A stretch of DNA of 64,000 nucleotides from Teratosphaeria epicoccoides (GCA_021401465.1 JADDMT010000040.1:223482-287481), one strand, 5' to 3'; shown: positions 21,829 to 32,430, counted from the first letter of the stretch. Notes: a model not told the origin generated them from the letters alone. Numbers and translations: made by a program.

Positions 21829-22225
21829 TGTCGTAAATCTTACATGAATGAAGGGAGGCCAAGGCTGGTGTATTGCATGTCATCACGTAGGTCCGGAAGT
21901 CGTCCCAATTAGGAAGTCAATGCCGCACTTCTTTCCATAGGCACCCCCGGGCCGGGCCCCTCCCACCTCTCCAGCACCGACATTGCCCCACCATTCTTGA
22001 TAGTCAGGATAGGATTGTGGAGATCCCAAGGTCTACAGAAAGAAACCAGCTCAAAAAACCAGAAGACCGAATCGAAGTCAGCTTCACACGAACACCGATG
22101 AGATTGACAGAAAGAATCCGCCAGCACCACACCAGAGCAAGAATCATCGTCACCCGCAGCCTACCGACTCACAAGATGAGCGCACAACCACATATCGATA
22201 CATCATAATTTCACAAAAAGCCCCT
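21829..22225. other. Intergenic MSS51 promoter / hydrolase 3' side
   Basis: About 400 bases. Contains the MSS51 promoter and the 3' UTR of the leftward hydrolase gene. No gene or repeat recognised. Confidence 0.35.
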
Positions 22226-24766
22226 TTATCGCCCCCTCCCCATGCCCATCCCCACACCCCTCTCCCGTCCGCCCATCAAACTCCCCAAGCACCTCCCCAC
22301 CGCTTCCAAATCCCCCAACAGCGTCACATGCCCCCTATCACTACTCACCACCCCACCTCTCCCCACACATCCCTCGAATCCCTCCGGTACCATCGCCGCG
22401 CGCGCCAGAACTACCCCGTCACCGCTCGCAAACGCCAGCTCGTCATACGCATCAGCCCTCTTGATCCCCTCTCGCCCGTCGACTTTCGCTCCGTACACAG
22501 TCGGCGTGCTCTTGCCGTAGATCACGGCTATGGGCGGATACAAATTTCGCTCCTGCAGGTGCGGGAGGAACGCGAGCTCTTGTTTGAATCTTTTCACGCG
22601 CGCGAGGGTGCGGGTGAGGTAGTCGATCGCTTGCTCCCGCGGGATGGTGACGGCGGTGCGCGGGGAGGTGTCTGAGGTATCGGTGATTTCTGAGCGCCCG
22701 GTGCCGGACGTGTCGATGTTGCCGTTCAGAATGGTGGTGGTCGAGTCCGCGGTGATGGTGTCGGGTTCTGTGGCTGCGGAAGCGGAGGTGGCGTTTCTGG
22801 GATCGGAAGGGACTTTGGTGCGGCCGGTGCTGGTTTTGCGGCCGGGGATGGGGAGGCTGGGGAGGGAGCTGGTGACGGAATTGGTGACGGAGCTCATGTA
22901 GCCGGTGAGGCCGGTGGGTCTGGGTTGGGGTAGGAGAGGTGGTAGGGGGCGGGCCACGCATGGGGAGAGGCGGTATTCGATCCAGGTTTGGGGGTCGAAG
23001 AAGTCGACAGGGTATTCTTCTTTTGTGTTCTTGTCGATGAAGCAGCGACCGTGGAGAGGGAGGAGGGCGAAGCTCGTTCTTATCGTGAAGTTGACTTGGG
23101 CGGTGAGGACGCGGCTGCTGAGGAGGACTTCGTCGCCGTTGCGTAGTGGGCCGAGGATGTTGACACAGGTGTTGGGTACGCCGGCGTAAACGACGCCACG
23201 GAAGAGTTCTGGTCGCTGGTTGATTGCATGCCGCGTGATCAACCCGCCCAGCGAATGCGCAATGACTGTGGCTCCTCGATGCTCTTTGGGTGTCCCAGAT
23301 TTGTTGCTATACAGACCTTCCAGGAACTTGATCAGTTGCTTGCTGAGGAAGTCCGGATGTAACCGCCAGTCGTAGCCATAATCATGGACCCTGAGCTTCC
23401 CCAATTTGGCGTTCTCACAAGTCCGCATTCGCTTGAAAAGTCTGCGTGAGATGTCGACAGGTCCAATGTGAGTAAGCATACCGCCTGGCACGATCTTCTC
23501 ATGCGCTCTCTCATCTGCATCTTCCTCCAAACCGACCTCAAGATCGACCTTGCGTATATTCAAGCCAACCTTGATCGGGACCCAGACCTGTCGATGTGGC
23601 GGCTCAGCCGATCGTAGTATCGAGCCACGATAGCCACCAAGAATAACAACATCTCCTTCCAACTGCCCCAGAGCTCGATTCAGGTGCGGATGTTGTACAG
23701 GCCTGTTGGCCCCAGAATCCGCAATCGCCATTCTCGCTGAGTGATAAGGTCGTCGTGTCATGGGGTCGATGGGCTGTTCGGGCTCGCTACTCTTTCGACT
23801 ATTGCTGACAGAGTTGCTTCTCTCCCGCAAGAAGTCAGTCCTGAGGTTTACAATCGAAGGTAAGCTCGGCATTTTGATGCTCGAATCCTGCCAAGTATCT
23901 TTGATGGCTTTGAATCGACTGTTCACTTGCTCGTGAACATCCTCCCACCGCGAGTCATCACCTAACGAAGACACTCGTGACAGCGTTCTATGCGGTCTCA
24001 ACGAGCTGTCGGATGCCGAACGTCTCAACTGCGACTGTCGAGACTGCAGCCGCTGAAGCTGTGGTCTGCCAGGAAGCTCGCCGAGCGTCGCCGATGCCTC
24101 TTCTCGTTCCGTCAGTGACAGACTCCGGCCTGGCGATTTCGTATCAGACGCGGAACGTTTGTGTCGGAGACTTGGGTCACTCGCCGTCTGTGACGAGGAA
24201 AAGGGCGAGGTCAAGGAAAAGTTCTTTGGGATGGAGGGCAAGCTCGAGATCAATGCCTTGTGCCAGCCTGGTGAGCCGGATTCTGGGCCAGAGGATGACC
24301 TCTTGCGGCTGAACAAGAGACCATCTTTCAGCAAGGACTTTGTCCTTTCCGATCGCTTCGCTGGTTCTACTCGAGCGCGCCACGGGGACGGCAACCGCAC
24401 GTCTGCTTTGCGCGGTGACGGTGCCGGGGTCGTCTCCCGTGTCGTCCGCTCCGGCTCGACGACGACGGGCGCCCGCACATCCTCGGGCTCTTCCGGGAGG
24501 CTGTCGTTCGTGCTATCGAGACCGGAAAAGAAGCCGCCGGGATGGGCCAGTGCCGCCGCCTTCTCCACCGCTGGAGTGCGCGGACTCGCCAGTCGTGTCT
24601 GCTCTTGACCGATACTCAGCGCGAAAGCAGTCCTCGCATCCTCGGCAGGGATGAGATGTGCTTCAGGCGTGTCATCGTCTGACGAGGTGCCCTGCTCGGC
24701 CATGATGGTGTTGAGGTGTATCGCCGCCAGGGCGCTCGGAGCGCGAGCCGGGTTGACCGTTGTCAT
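22226..24766 (-). CDS. LCAT-like alpha/beta hydrolase with long disordered N-terminus
   Basis: Single-exon 846-residue protein if translation starts at the ATG at 24766 (MTTVNPARAP). The frame is open to 25204 but the extra 146 residues look unconserved. Residues about 1-300 are disordered, rich in Ser, Arg and Pro. The catalytic part begins near VVILGGYRGSILRS and contains the nucleophile elbow IAHSLGGLITRH, with Ser at residue 505, followed by GVVYAGVPNT. This resembles the lecithin:cholesterol acyltransferase/phospholipase branch of alpha/beta hydrolases. A candidate Asp and His pair cannot be fixed by eye. No signal peptide or clear membrane helix, so it is probably a cytosolic or membrane-associated lipase or acyltransferase; the substrate is unknown. 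Confidence 0.8.
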   Translation of the reverse strand: MTTVNPARAPSALAAIHLNTIMAEQGTSSDDDTPEAHLIPAEDARTAFALSIGQEQTRLASPRTPAVEKAAALAHPGGFFSGLDSTNDSLPEEPEDVRAPVVVEPERTTRETTPAPSPRKADVRLPSPWRARVEPAKRSERTKSLLKDGLLFSRKRSSSGPESGSPGWHKALISSLPSIPKNFSLTSPFSSSQTASDPSLRHKRSASDTKSPGRSLSLTEREEASATLGELPGRPQLQRLQSRQSQLRRSASDSSLRPHRTLSRVSSLGDDSRWEDVHEQVNSRFKAIKDTWQDSSIKMPSLPSIVNLRTDFLRERSNSVSNSRKSSEPEQPIDPMTRRPYHSARMAIADSGANRPVQHPHLNRALGQLEGDVVILGGYRGSILRSAEPPHRQVWVPIKVGLNIRKVDLEVGLEEDADERAHEKIVPGGMLTHIGPVDISRRLFKRMRTCENAKLGKLRVHDYGYDWRLHPDFLSKQLIKFLEGLYSNKSGTPKEHRGATVIAHSLGGLITRHAINQRPELFRGVVYAGVPNTCVNILGPLRNGDEVLLSSRVLTAQVNFTIRTSFALLPLHGRCFIDKNTKEEYPVDFFDPQTWIEYRLSPCVARPLPPLLPQPRPTGLTGYMSSVTNSVTSSLPSLPIPGRKTSTGRTKVPSDPRNATSASAATEPDTITADSTTTILNGNIDTSGTGRSEITDTSDTSPRTAVTIPREQAIDYLTRTLARVKRFKQELAFLPHLQERNLYPPIAVIYGKSTPTVYGAKVDGREGIKRADAYDELAFASGDGVVLARAAMVPEGFEGCVGRGGVVSSDRGHVTLLGDLEAVGRCLGSLMGGRERGVGMGMGRGR

Positions 24767-25593
24767 GGCTATTGGTCCATTCGAGGCTGATCCTCGGTAG
24801 GTGTTCAATGTTGGATTCAGGATGCTACTCGTACGTGCGTCAGAATGGTTTCCAATGTCCCAATCGGGAAAACATGACATGGAACCACTCGGGCAAGATG
24901 GTGGACGGATAGTGATCGAGTCGACTGTGCTGGCATTGCGGCCAACATCTAATGGAGGTAGCGACGGGCATACCAGAATCTCCGTCCGACTTTTGCCGGA
25001 GCGTCCTGTTATGATCCCACACGCGTCTGAGCCACCATCGACAATCCTCCGAGTCACCGAGTGTTCCTTCTTCCAACATGACAGAGCTAGACTTAGGAGC
25101 GCCATCCCGGAAAGGAAGGTTCGGAAGGAACGACATGCCGGCTCCGATAGTGCAGCTCGCGCCTGCCCGAGTTGAGTGTCAAGATCTGGGCGCACTTGCC
25201 TCACATTTCTGCAACACGCTGGTTGGTCACTACTACTATCTGATCTGATGCCAATCGCACGGCTCGCGATCGCCCCGATGACGCCAAGCCCTCTATACGA
25301 CGCTGCCGCCAGTTCTCCGCATCGAACCTCTAAAACGACCGGGGAAGCCTACATCTGACTGTCGCAACACAATACAAGGTATACATACTTGAATCCCCAT
25401 CTCTCTCCCCCCCACTTTTGGCACCACCAACCGCCGCGAGACCATACCCCCCGATCCAAACCCAACAAAAACAACAACAACAACTCCACATCCTCGCCCA
25501 CACACCCTCGCCCAGAATCCTCCCTACAAAAATTAAATAAAAAAAAGTCCCCACGTCACCACCTCGTCGAGCAAACACCTCCGCAGCGCAGCC
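24767..25593. other. Gene-free interval upstream of the hydrolase
   Basis: About 830 bases. The hydrolase frame stays open to 25204, so part could be an N-terminal extension or leader. From about 25385 to 25560 the plus strand is strongly C/A-rich (repeated cccac, aacaac), typical of a leader or promoter of the small secreted protein gene that follows. Confidence 0.4.
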
Positions 25594-25881
25594 ATGAAAT
25601 TCACAAGCGTATGCATCTCGCTCCTCGCCTCCGCCGCCGTCGTCTTAGCTTGCACGGCCGATTGTCCCGGTGGTGTACGTCTTTCCCAGCGAACGTCGCA
25701 GCACTCAAAAAAGCCGCGGCGTTGAAAATCCCCTCACACCCCTGTCCGCTCGCGGCCGATTCCATTACTGACTCGAACTCTGCAATACACACAGGGTTGG
25801 ATTTCGGGTTGCTCGTGCGGGGGCACCGTGACGTGTCCGGATGGGAGTAAGAAAGGGGGGGCGAAAGTGCCGTGCCGGTAG
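25594..25881 (+). CDS. Small secreted six-cysteine protein, effector-like
   Basis: Two-exon gene, join(25594..25674, 25795..25881), encoding 55 residues. The 120-nt intron has donor GTACGT, a CTGAC at about 25768-25772 and acceptor CACACAG, and keeps phase 0 (ends PGG, resumes GWISGC). Residues 1-19 form a textbook signal peptide (MKFTSVCISLLASAAVVLA). The mature peptide of about 36 residues has six Cys in the order CTADC, GCSC, TC, PC, enough for three disulfides, with many Gly. It has no motif I recognise. Fungi secrete many such peptides as effectors, antimicrobials or surface proteins, so effector is only a label by size and cysteine content. A C/A-rich promoter-like tract precedes it. 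Confidence 0.65.
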
Positions 25882-25998
25882 CTATCAAACTTTTCTTTCG
25901 GGCGCAAAGCTTCGAACGGGCATGTGTTTGGCTTCGAAAATGGCCGGTGTCAGGGCTGTGCGATGGCAAGTTTTGTTTGTCTAGCTGGCTTTATGCCA

Positions 25999-26847
25999 TC
26001 AACATGCTACCCCCATCCCCTTCCTTTTAATCCCCTCCGACCTCTCCACCGCTCCCGACCGAAAGAGGCCCCCGAGCAAATCAAATAACAGACCCCAGAG
26101 AAGTCCACTCTCGCCCTCCTGATCCGGTCCGGAGATCTGCGGCGACAATATCATCCTCTGAGGCACAGCATCGAAGTCCCTCTCCTCACAGCTGAAAATC
26201 TCTCCCGCCAACCCTTCGCTCTCGATGTACATCAGATCGACTTTGATGCTCTTCAGGTCGGCGAGAAGGTCGATGGCATCACCATCACTGGCATCGTTTG
26301 TCTTCGTGGACGTGATTTGAAGCGCCTTTGCCAGTGTGCAAGACACGCACTGTGAGATGCGGTGTGGAGGATCGAAAATGCACGAGTGCAGCTCGCGTAG
26401 TGGCAGTTGACAGTATAGGTCCGAAAGCCATTGCTCTGCGAGGTCCAGATTTGCGCAATTGGGACTCTTCTTCAGATTGACGATGACGTTGCGCATGCAC
26501 TGCAGACCGGTACTACTAGTGCTGCTCAGGAGGTGAACGAACGAGTCTCCGTTCTAGATCGCCTTCGATAACGATGTGCATGTTGCGATACAAGACTCGT
26601 GTACCAGTTGCGAAGAATCGGGGCGAGACTTTGCAGACTGGAGCCATGTCATGCTTGGTCGGGAGGTGAGTAAAGACGAGCTCAAGCACTTCGGGGGTAG
26701 TTTCAGCATGGCCACAGTATCATCGCTGTTGTGCATTTCGATGGCGACGTCGGTACTGGCGAGCGAGAGACAGGACACGAGGACATCGTGTGCGTCAGCA
26801 GCGGTGGCAGGGTCGCTGTACGGCTCGAATAGCACCGTGCTGTCCAT
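25999..26847 (-). pseudogene. F-box-like gene broken by two frameshifts
   Basis: Reading leftward from MDSTVLFEP at 26847, the protein runs through three frames. A five-base C run (26693-26697, shown as G on the plus strand) is one base short of the length that would continue into an F-box block with EVLELVFTHLP and VCKVSPRFFATGTRVLYR. A tandem GTTC duplication (26535-26542) then shifts the frame again, and the rest continues as GLQCMRNVIVNLKKSP to a stop at 25999. The tail has no known domain. F-box proteins link substrates to SCF ubiquitin ligases. Two lesions suggest a pseudogene, although a homopolymer error could explain the first. A similar broken copy lies at 30815 on the other strand. 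Confidence 0.6.
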
Positions 26848-28133
26848 GCGTGTGTGGTTTGGATTGTGTGTCAGCATCCCAGAGCTCTATACGATGCAGC
26901 ATACTAATTGCTCCAAGGAACCTGCAGGTCGTTGTTGAAACGGAAGAAGGAAAGCCATGTACGCAGTCTCTCCAATGGGCGCGGAAGATCTCGTGCGACA
27001 TATCTTGTATGTAAGAGTCCTGGCTCACATCTAGTATGGGTGAGGCATGTGAAGGTGAAACCGAGGACAACCTCGTTGATGTAGATACTAGAAATCCCGC
27101 TCGGTGATCAAATCGCACTTCATCTGCGATATCGTCAGTGTATCTGAAGTACGCCGCTGTTGGACTTCCTTCCGGTGGCGGAGATGTTGGCCTCGCGTTC
27201 GAGCAATACGATCGGACAGCGCTTCATGGCATATCAGTAACGCCGAACACAATCGACGTGAACGGCATCAGCAGACCACTCTTCAAAATCTCGAACTAGC
27301 GAGCCCTACTTTGCGCCATGAGCATGGCAGCTCAAATACATCATATTCTGTGCAGTGAGATGGAATGCGCGAAGTCGTCGCATCCACTCTCCCTGACCAG
27401 ACTGGGCTTTTGCACGGCCAGAGGCTCGGAGGCGCGGTAGTAGTCCCAGGAGCAACGCAAGAAGCTTAGACTGAGGGCTCAACTTGGCGGAGACCGCGAG
27501 CGGAGTTGCAGATGAAGAGCATGCTGCCTTTGGTAGCATCGCTTATTCTTGCTTAAACGCGCTTGCGGCATTTCCAGGGACGGTGTCTGTCAACCATGCT
27601 TATGGCCAAGCCCGTAGTTGTGAGGACGATGTGTGATCATCTGTCATGGGGCGGAACCATAACCGCTGCGTAGATGCATATTTCTCGTCGCTGGTATGAA
27701 GGGTGTTTTCGTGGTTGATATCATCCTTTGGCAGCCAAGCGCCATATGAAGCACCACGGCCAAGCCGCCAAGATATCAAGATATCCTTGCCGTCGCCGTT
27801 GGCGAGACAAAAAAAGGCTTTGCTCCCCCTCACCTCGACTCCCATCTAGACCCAACTCCGCTCAGAAATCCTACTACTGACATTTCATCGCTGCTAACTT
27901 ATCTATCCCCCAAGGCTATGCCTGCCAAACACGGCCACACTACCAGACAGACGGGACCCGGCCACACATCGGAATGGCGCACGCGAGCACCAGGGCACGC
28001 CAAAGGATTCCACTGTGTCATGGCGCGCCCCAAAGGACCGCGGGGTCCTCTTGTGCTGCTCGAGCCCCGAGTTATACCTTTGCTGTGTGCCAGCCTGAGC
28101 AGCGACTCAACATCGTAACCTGACGCCGTCAGG
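26848..28133. other. Gene-free interval upstream of the permease
   Basis: About 1.3 kb without a supported gene. Short frames such as 27600-27845 (minus, 81 codons) have no recognisable features. It should contain the permease promoter; an in-frame TAA at 28116 supports the permease start at 28134. Confidence 0.35.
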
Positions 28134-29923
28134 ATGACTCGCAAGTTGTCGGTGATTGGCGACCATGATCACCTGGCCGCGCTGGGCATCAAGCAAGAGC
28201 TGAAGCGGAATTTCTCGCCTCTGTAAGCGGAAACCCTCTCCTCGCACGGTCACACCACTCCACGATGTCGCGGATATATTCAAGCTTCGGCGAGGTTCGG
28301 TCAAGACACGTGCTAACCGCGTGGATGCAGGTCGATGCTCGGCCTGGCCTTCGCCATCCTGAATTCCTGGACCGCGCTCTCAACTTCCCTCTCCCTCGCT
28401 TTGCCCAGCGGAGGCCCGACATCGGTGATCTGGGGCCTCGTCACGGCCGGAATCTGCAATCTCTGCTTGGCGGCATCGCTGGCGGAGTTCCTGTCTGCGT
28501 ACCCAACGGCAGGTGGACAGTACCATTGGGTTGCGATCATTAGTTGGAAGAGATGGACCGCGCGGTTGTCGTGGATCACGGGATGGATAAATGTGTTCGG
28601 CTGGATGGCATTGACGGCGACGGGTGGGTTGCTGGGGAGCCAGCTGATCATTGGCATCATTGGGATGTATAATGCAGACTACACTTCGCAGCGTTGGCAG
28701 CAATTTTTGATTTACATCGCCTACAATATTGCTGCGGGGTTGTTGAATGCGTTCGGCAATCACATTTTGCCGTACTTCAACAAGGTCGCGATTACTTGGT
28801 CCATTGGTGGGTTTGTGATTATCTGCATCACAATCTTGGCATGCGCGTCGCCGCACTACAACTCTGGCCAGTTTGTGTATGGCGAGTTCATCAACGAGAC
28901 GGGCTGGCCCGACGGCATTGCGTGGCTTCTGGGTTTGCTGCAGGGTGGCCTGGGTCTGACTGGCTACGATGCAGTTGCGCACATGATCGAGGAGATTCCA
29001 AATGCTGCGATCGAAGGGTGCGTTACGCTTTACCAGGCGAGGTTCGCGGATACTGACTGACTACGTGTAGTCCCAAGATTATGGTCTACTGCGTTGCAAT
29101 AGGCACCTTCACTGGTTTCGTCTTCTTGACCTGCCTACTCTTCGTGGCTGGCTCCGTCGAGAACGTGATTGAATCTTCAGCAGGACCTCTCGGTGCCATC
29201 ATCCTGAACGCCACGAGCAGCAAGGCAGGCACAGTCTGCTTGCTCATCTTCCCACTGGCCTGCATGCTGTTCGCAACAACCTCAATCATGACCACTTCCT
29301 CTCGGATGACCTACGCGTTTGCACGTGACGGCGGTCTACCTTTCTCGCGCTTCTTCGCCCGCGTGCACCCAAGACTGGACGTACCCCTGGAATCTCTCGG
29401 CCTGACAATCCTGGTCGTCGTCATCTTCGGATGCATCTTCTTAGGCTCCAGCTCAGCTTTCAACGCCATTACTTCTGCCTCAGTGGTCTCTCTTGGCCTC
29501 TCCTACGGCATGCCCGTCGCCATTAACTGTCTACGAGGCCGCAAAATGCTTCCAGCTACTCGCTCCTTCAAGTTGCCCGAGTGGTTTGCCTGGTTTGCGA
29601 ATCTGCTTGGTGTGGCTTACGTCATCCTCACGACAGTGCTTTTCGTTTTCCCGCCAGATCTTCCAGTATCGGGTAGCAGCATGAATTACTGCATTGTTGC
29701 TTTTGCAATTGTCGCGATCATCAGCATGGTGCAGTGGTTCATTGATGGGAGAAAGAACTACACCGGACCACAGATCGAGTTGGAGGGTACGGTGCTCACC
29801 GCTGTTGAGAGTCCCGTCAATGTTCACGGGCCTGGTGCCATGTCGCCCACGAAAGGCGAGAGGGACTCTGAGGAGTATGGATCTGGACGGACACAAACGA
29901 CAGATATTGAGAAAGAGATATGA
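28134..29923 (+). CDS. APC-superfamily amino acid/choline permease
   Basis: Three exons, join(28134..28222, 28331..29017, 29071..29923), encode 542 residues. Introns of 108 nt (GTAAGC...GCAG, with GCTAAC) and 53 nt (GTGCGT...GTGTAG, with CTGAC) rejoin FSPL-SMLGLAF and NAAIEG-PKIMVY in frame. The cytosolic N-terminus ends in LAALGIKQELKRNFSPLSMLG, characteristic of the fungal ACT family (choline, GABA and amino acid permeases). About 12 hydrophobic helices follow, with the TM1-TM2 motif ALPSGGPTSVIWG and the AYPTAGGQYHW block intact; the C-terminus is charged. It probably imports an amino acid, GABA or choline by proton symport at the plasma membrane. The two F-box-like relics flank it. Confidence 0.9.
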
Positions 29924-30814
29924 ACGAGATTTCGAAAGGTATGTGAATCTTCTTTGTATCTGTTGCCCCCTGTTGCACTGATGACACCACTATTCACACT
30001 GTCCGACCTCTGTGACGATCTAATATCAAATCCAATTGTTCCTACTGAAACGCAATACGATTTTGATTTTTGATAAAGCACCCTGTCCCTTTAGGTAACA
30101 AAGCTGACTAGTGTTGTTAGGTTCAGCGCAGCACACAACGCATCCCCATAGCCACCAAATGGATGAATTTGCCCATAGCCACCGAATGGATGGGTTGCCG
30201 CTCTCATCGTGTCTGAAATCGTCTGCTTGCTCCCATTGCCCTCTTGCAGCATCGCACCGGCTTGTTCGCTACCTCTGCTGACAAGGTTGATCATACCGAA
30301 TGAGTGCACAGACTCAAATACTTACCTTCATATACGGGCGCAGCTCTCGCTACGCCAAGCTTAAGAACACAATTTCTTCGTGATATCCATTCAACAGATC
30401 CAGCACAGTCGCCCAGAGGCCATACGCCGTTCTGTCATACCTTACTAGGCAGCATGCGAAGCTCCGAACCGCAGCTTGCCTTGTTTCGTTAGGATCGATA
30501 GCGCGCATTTCCTCAGCATCCTTGTTTTTGAGCACAAGACGGCTGAGGCGGCGATTAATACTGGCGCACCGGTATGCTCAAAAATTAAGCACGCACTTAC
30601 AAATCTTTGCGGCAACAATCACTTAGATTCAACGCTTTTCACCGCAGCGACGCGCACGAACGAGGACCTCAAGATATTGACACCCCACATACAACATTGT
30701 ATAGACGCACGCAGCGGTAGCGCTATACTGTCCTTACTCCATTTCCGAGCATCCGATACGAGTGCGCATGCGCAACAAGCCCGAAGTCACTGATCCGACC
30801 CGTGGACGATCATC
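29924..30814. other. Gene-poor interval with a small repeat-bearing frame
   Basis: About 890 bases downstream of the permease. The minus strand has two protein-like fragments (30350-30535, with RYDRTAYGLWATVLDLLN, and 30091-30309) separated by a possible GTAAGT donor, but no consistent splice model keeps the frame. Probably a relic or chance coding. Confidence 0.3.
30145..30198 (-). repeat. 27-bp direct duplication encoding HPFGGYG
   Basis: Two adjacent 27-base units differ at a few positions. Read on the minus strand in the 30091-30309 frame they give HPFGGYG twice, spaced by two residues. The period is a multiple of three, so the frame is kept. Confidence 0.7.
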
Positions 30815-31573
30815 ATGGCCCCATGCGATCCTTACTCCGAGCCTGCCAGCATGCCGTCAGCACACGAGCGACTCCCACCCTACCATGCTCTCGTCAAGTC
30901 CGACATGCCATTAACGATCAGCAAGAAGGAGGCTGACCGCACGGCCGCTCTGCTAAACGAGATCCTGGGATTGGATCTTCTCACACCTCCCGAGCAAGCA
31001 TGACCTGGCGCAAGTGTGCAAGGTCAATCGTCGCTTCTTCGCGACAGGCACTCGGGTCCTATGCAGGCACATCTGGATCCGCATCAAAGATCCCTTCGCC
31101 GCCAAGCTCGCACAACCTCCAATGGCCAAAACTCAGGCTTGCAGCTCGTCAAGCACATCTCGGTCAACATTGACTCCAATCAGTGCCCGTAGAGTCTCGG
31201 CTGTGGAGATCACAAATACGAGACTGTGGGACACCACCTTGCCAGAGCTACTATTCTTGAGTTCCGTGAAGCCCCGGCATTCGAGCACACCAAAGGTAGC
31301 TTTTCGTGATGCGAACGGGATGGCTGCAGTCCTGTCTTCATCTAGTCCATGGTGCAAGGGCAAGACGCCTCTGGTTTCTGAAGCCTTGGCATGCACCGTA
31401 CCTCGTATCTGTTTCGCATGTATTGTAACCTTGGACTGCTCGGTATGCAAGACACAATGCCACTTGTTGAGGCTCTTCATGGTGTCGTCAAGGTAAGATT
31501 TATCAAAGAAACATTTCAATATCTTGACGGCAGGCTTGTCTCCATATTGTCGACTGACATATTGACAGCCTAA
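30815..31573 (+). pseudogene. Second F-box-like gene, frameshifted
   Basis: The frame starts MAPCDPYSEPASM and reads into LLNEIL, where an extra G in the run at 30967-30969 moves an F-box block out of frame (DWIFSHLP, then LAQVCKVNRRFFATGTRVLCR in the next frame). A second shift near 31120 moves the reading into NSGLQLVKHISVNID, followed by a TAG. These blocks match the relic at 25999-26847 at both protein and DNA level (for instance CCAAGCATGAC against GCAAGCATGAC), so the two are decayed paralogues on either side of the permease. The 3' limit is uncertain; fragments continue to about 31570. The product would have been an F-box protein with an unknown tail. Confidence 0.6.
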
Positions 31574-31699
31574 GTATGGTGTGTTTGGCCAACGAGAAAA
31601 TATAGTTCCTCAGCCCGCTAGACCTCTCACAGCTAGCCACCGTGATACCGCGCTTACAAAGCACTTTCACATTTACACACTACGATAGGGGCAAAACAC

Positions 31700-32280
31700 C
31701 TTTCCGCTTGGACAAGGTCAAAGACAAGTCTGTGAGCACCGGGCGATCTAGGATGTCGAGAAGGGGAATCTAGTAAGACACAACTCGTTACCTATTCGGT
31801 CGGTCCGAGGGATGTCAGTCTCACCCGATGGCAGGCTACTGCTGCCGTGGGGACTTCAGTGTATTGCGCGGGAACCTGCTCGGGTTGGTGAGCAGCATGA
31901 CGAGACTACGCTAATGTCAAATCAAGGATGAAATACAGATCCGGCCTCTTCGATTCTCGTCAGATAGTAGATCAGCGGCTTTTCTGTTCTCGAGCACGCA
32001 ACGCCAAATTATAGAACTTCTGGACATCGCCACTGGTGTCGAGAAGGAGACCGCTCGCCTGCCGCTTTCTGGGTCGCTGCGTGACGTAGCATTCTTGCCA
32101 GATGGTCAGTATGCCGTCTTTTTGGAGGCCAAACACTTCTCAGATGAGTGTCTGCGGGTTTGAGACTTGGGGACAACGACAGAAATATACACACTCGAAC
32201 TTGAAGAGTGGCCTTATCGAATCGCCTACTCATCGGATGGCAAGCTACTTGCGATAAGTTCCAGCATTGGCAAGTGGAGC
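31700..32280 (+). pseudogene. WD40-repeat gene relic with nonsense codons
   Basis: Three frames carry typical WD40 blade strands: GMSVSPDGRLLLPWG (31811 on), RPLRFSSDSRSAAFLF (31940 on), LRDVAFLPDGQYAVFLE (32078 on) and YRIAYSSDGKLLAISS (32215 on). Two of the WD sites are broken by stops exactly where Trp belongs: TAG at 31749-31751 before DVEKGNLV, and TGA at 32161-32163 before DLGTTTEIYTLEL. At least one frame change lies between them. The original protein was a beta-propeller, possibly the C-terminal part of the adjacent F-box-like relic or of an NLR-like protein. No intact start or end remains. Confidence 0.6.
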
Positions 32281-32310
32281 TCTACGATGTGTTCCACGGA
32301 ACAGCGTTCG

Positions 32311-32430
32311 AATCGTGCGAGAGCCCGCTGTTTGATCCATCATCATTCGGGAGGCCGCTGGTCAACTCATGATCATTCGAGAAGCCGCTGTTCAGCCCAT
32401 GATCATTCAAAAGCACGCTCCCCAATCCTT
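32311..32430. repeat. 30-bp minisatellite, four imperfect copies
   Basis: Four consecutive 30-base units share the core cat(g)atcattcgagaagccgctg, with the two central units the most alike. The period equals ten codons; on the minus strand the units read as SNDHELTSG-like decapeptides, on the plus strand as HDHSRSRCSA-like ones. It sits just after the WD40 relic. Confidence 0.75.

Noticed and set aside
28335..29060. Permease as a gene starting at the ATG 28335
   Set aside because: A conserved upstream exon (28134-28222) restores the family N-terminus through a good GT-AG intron.
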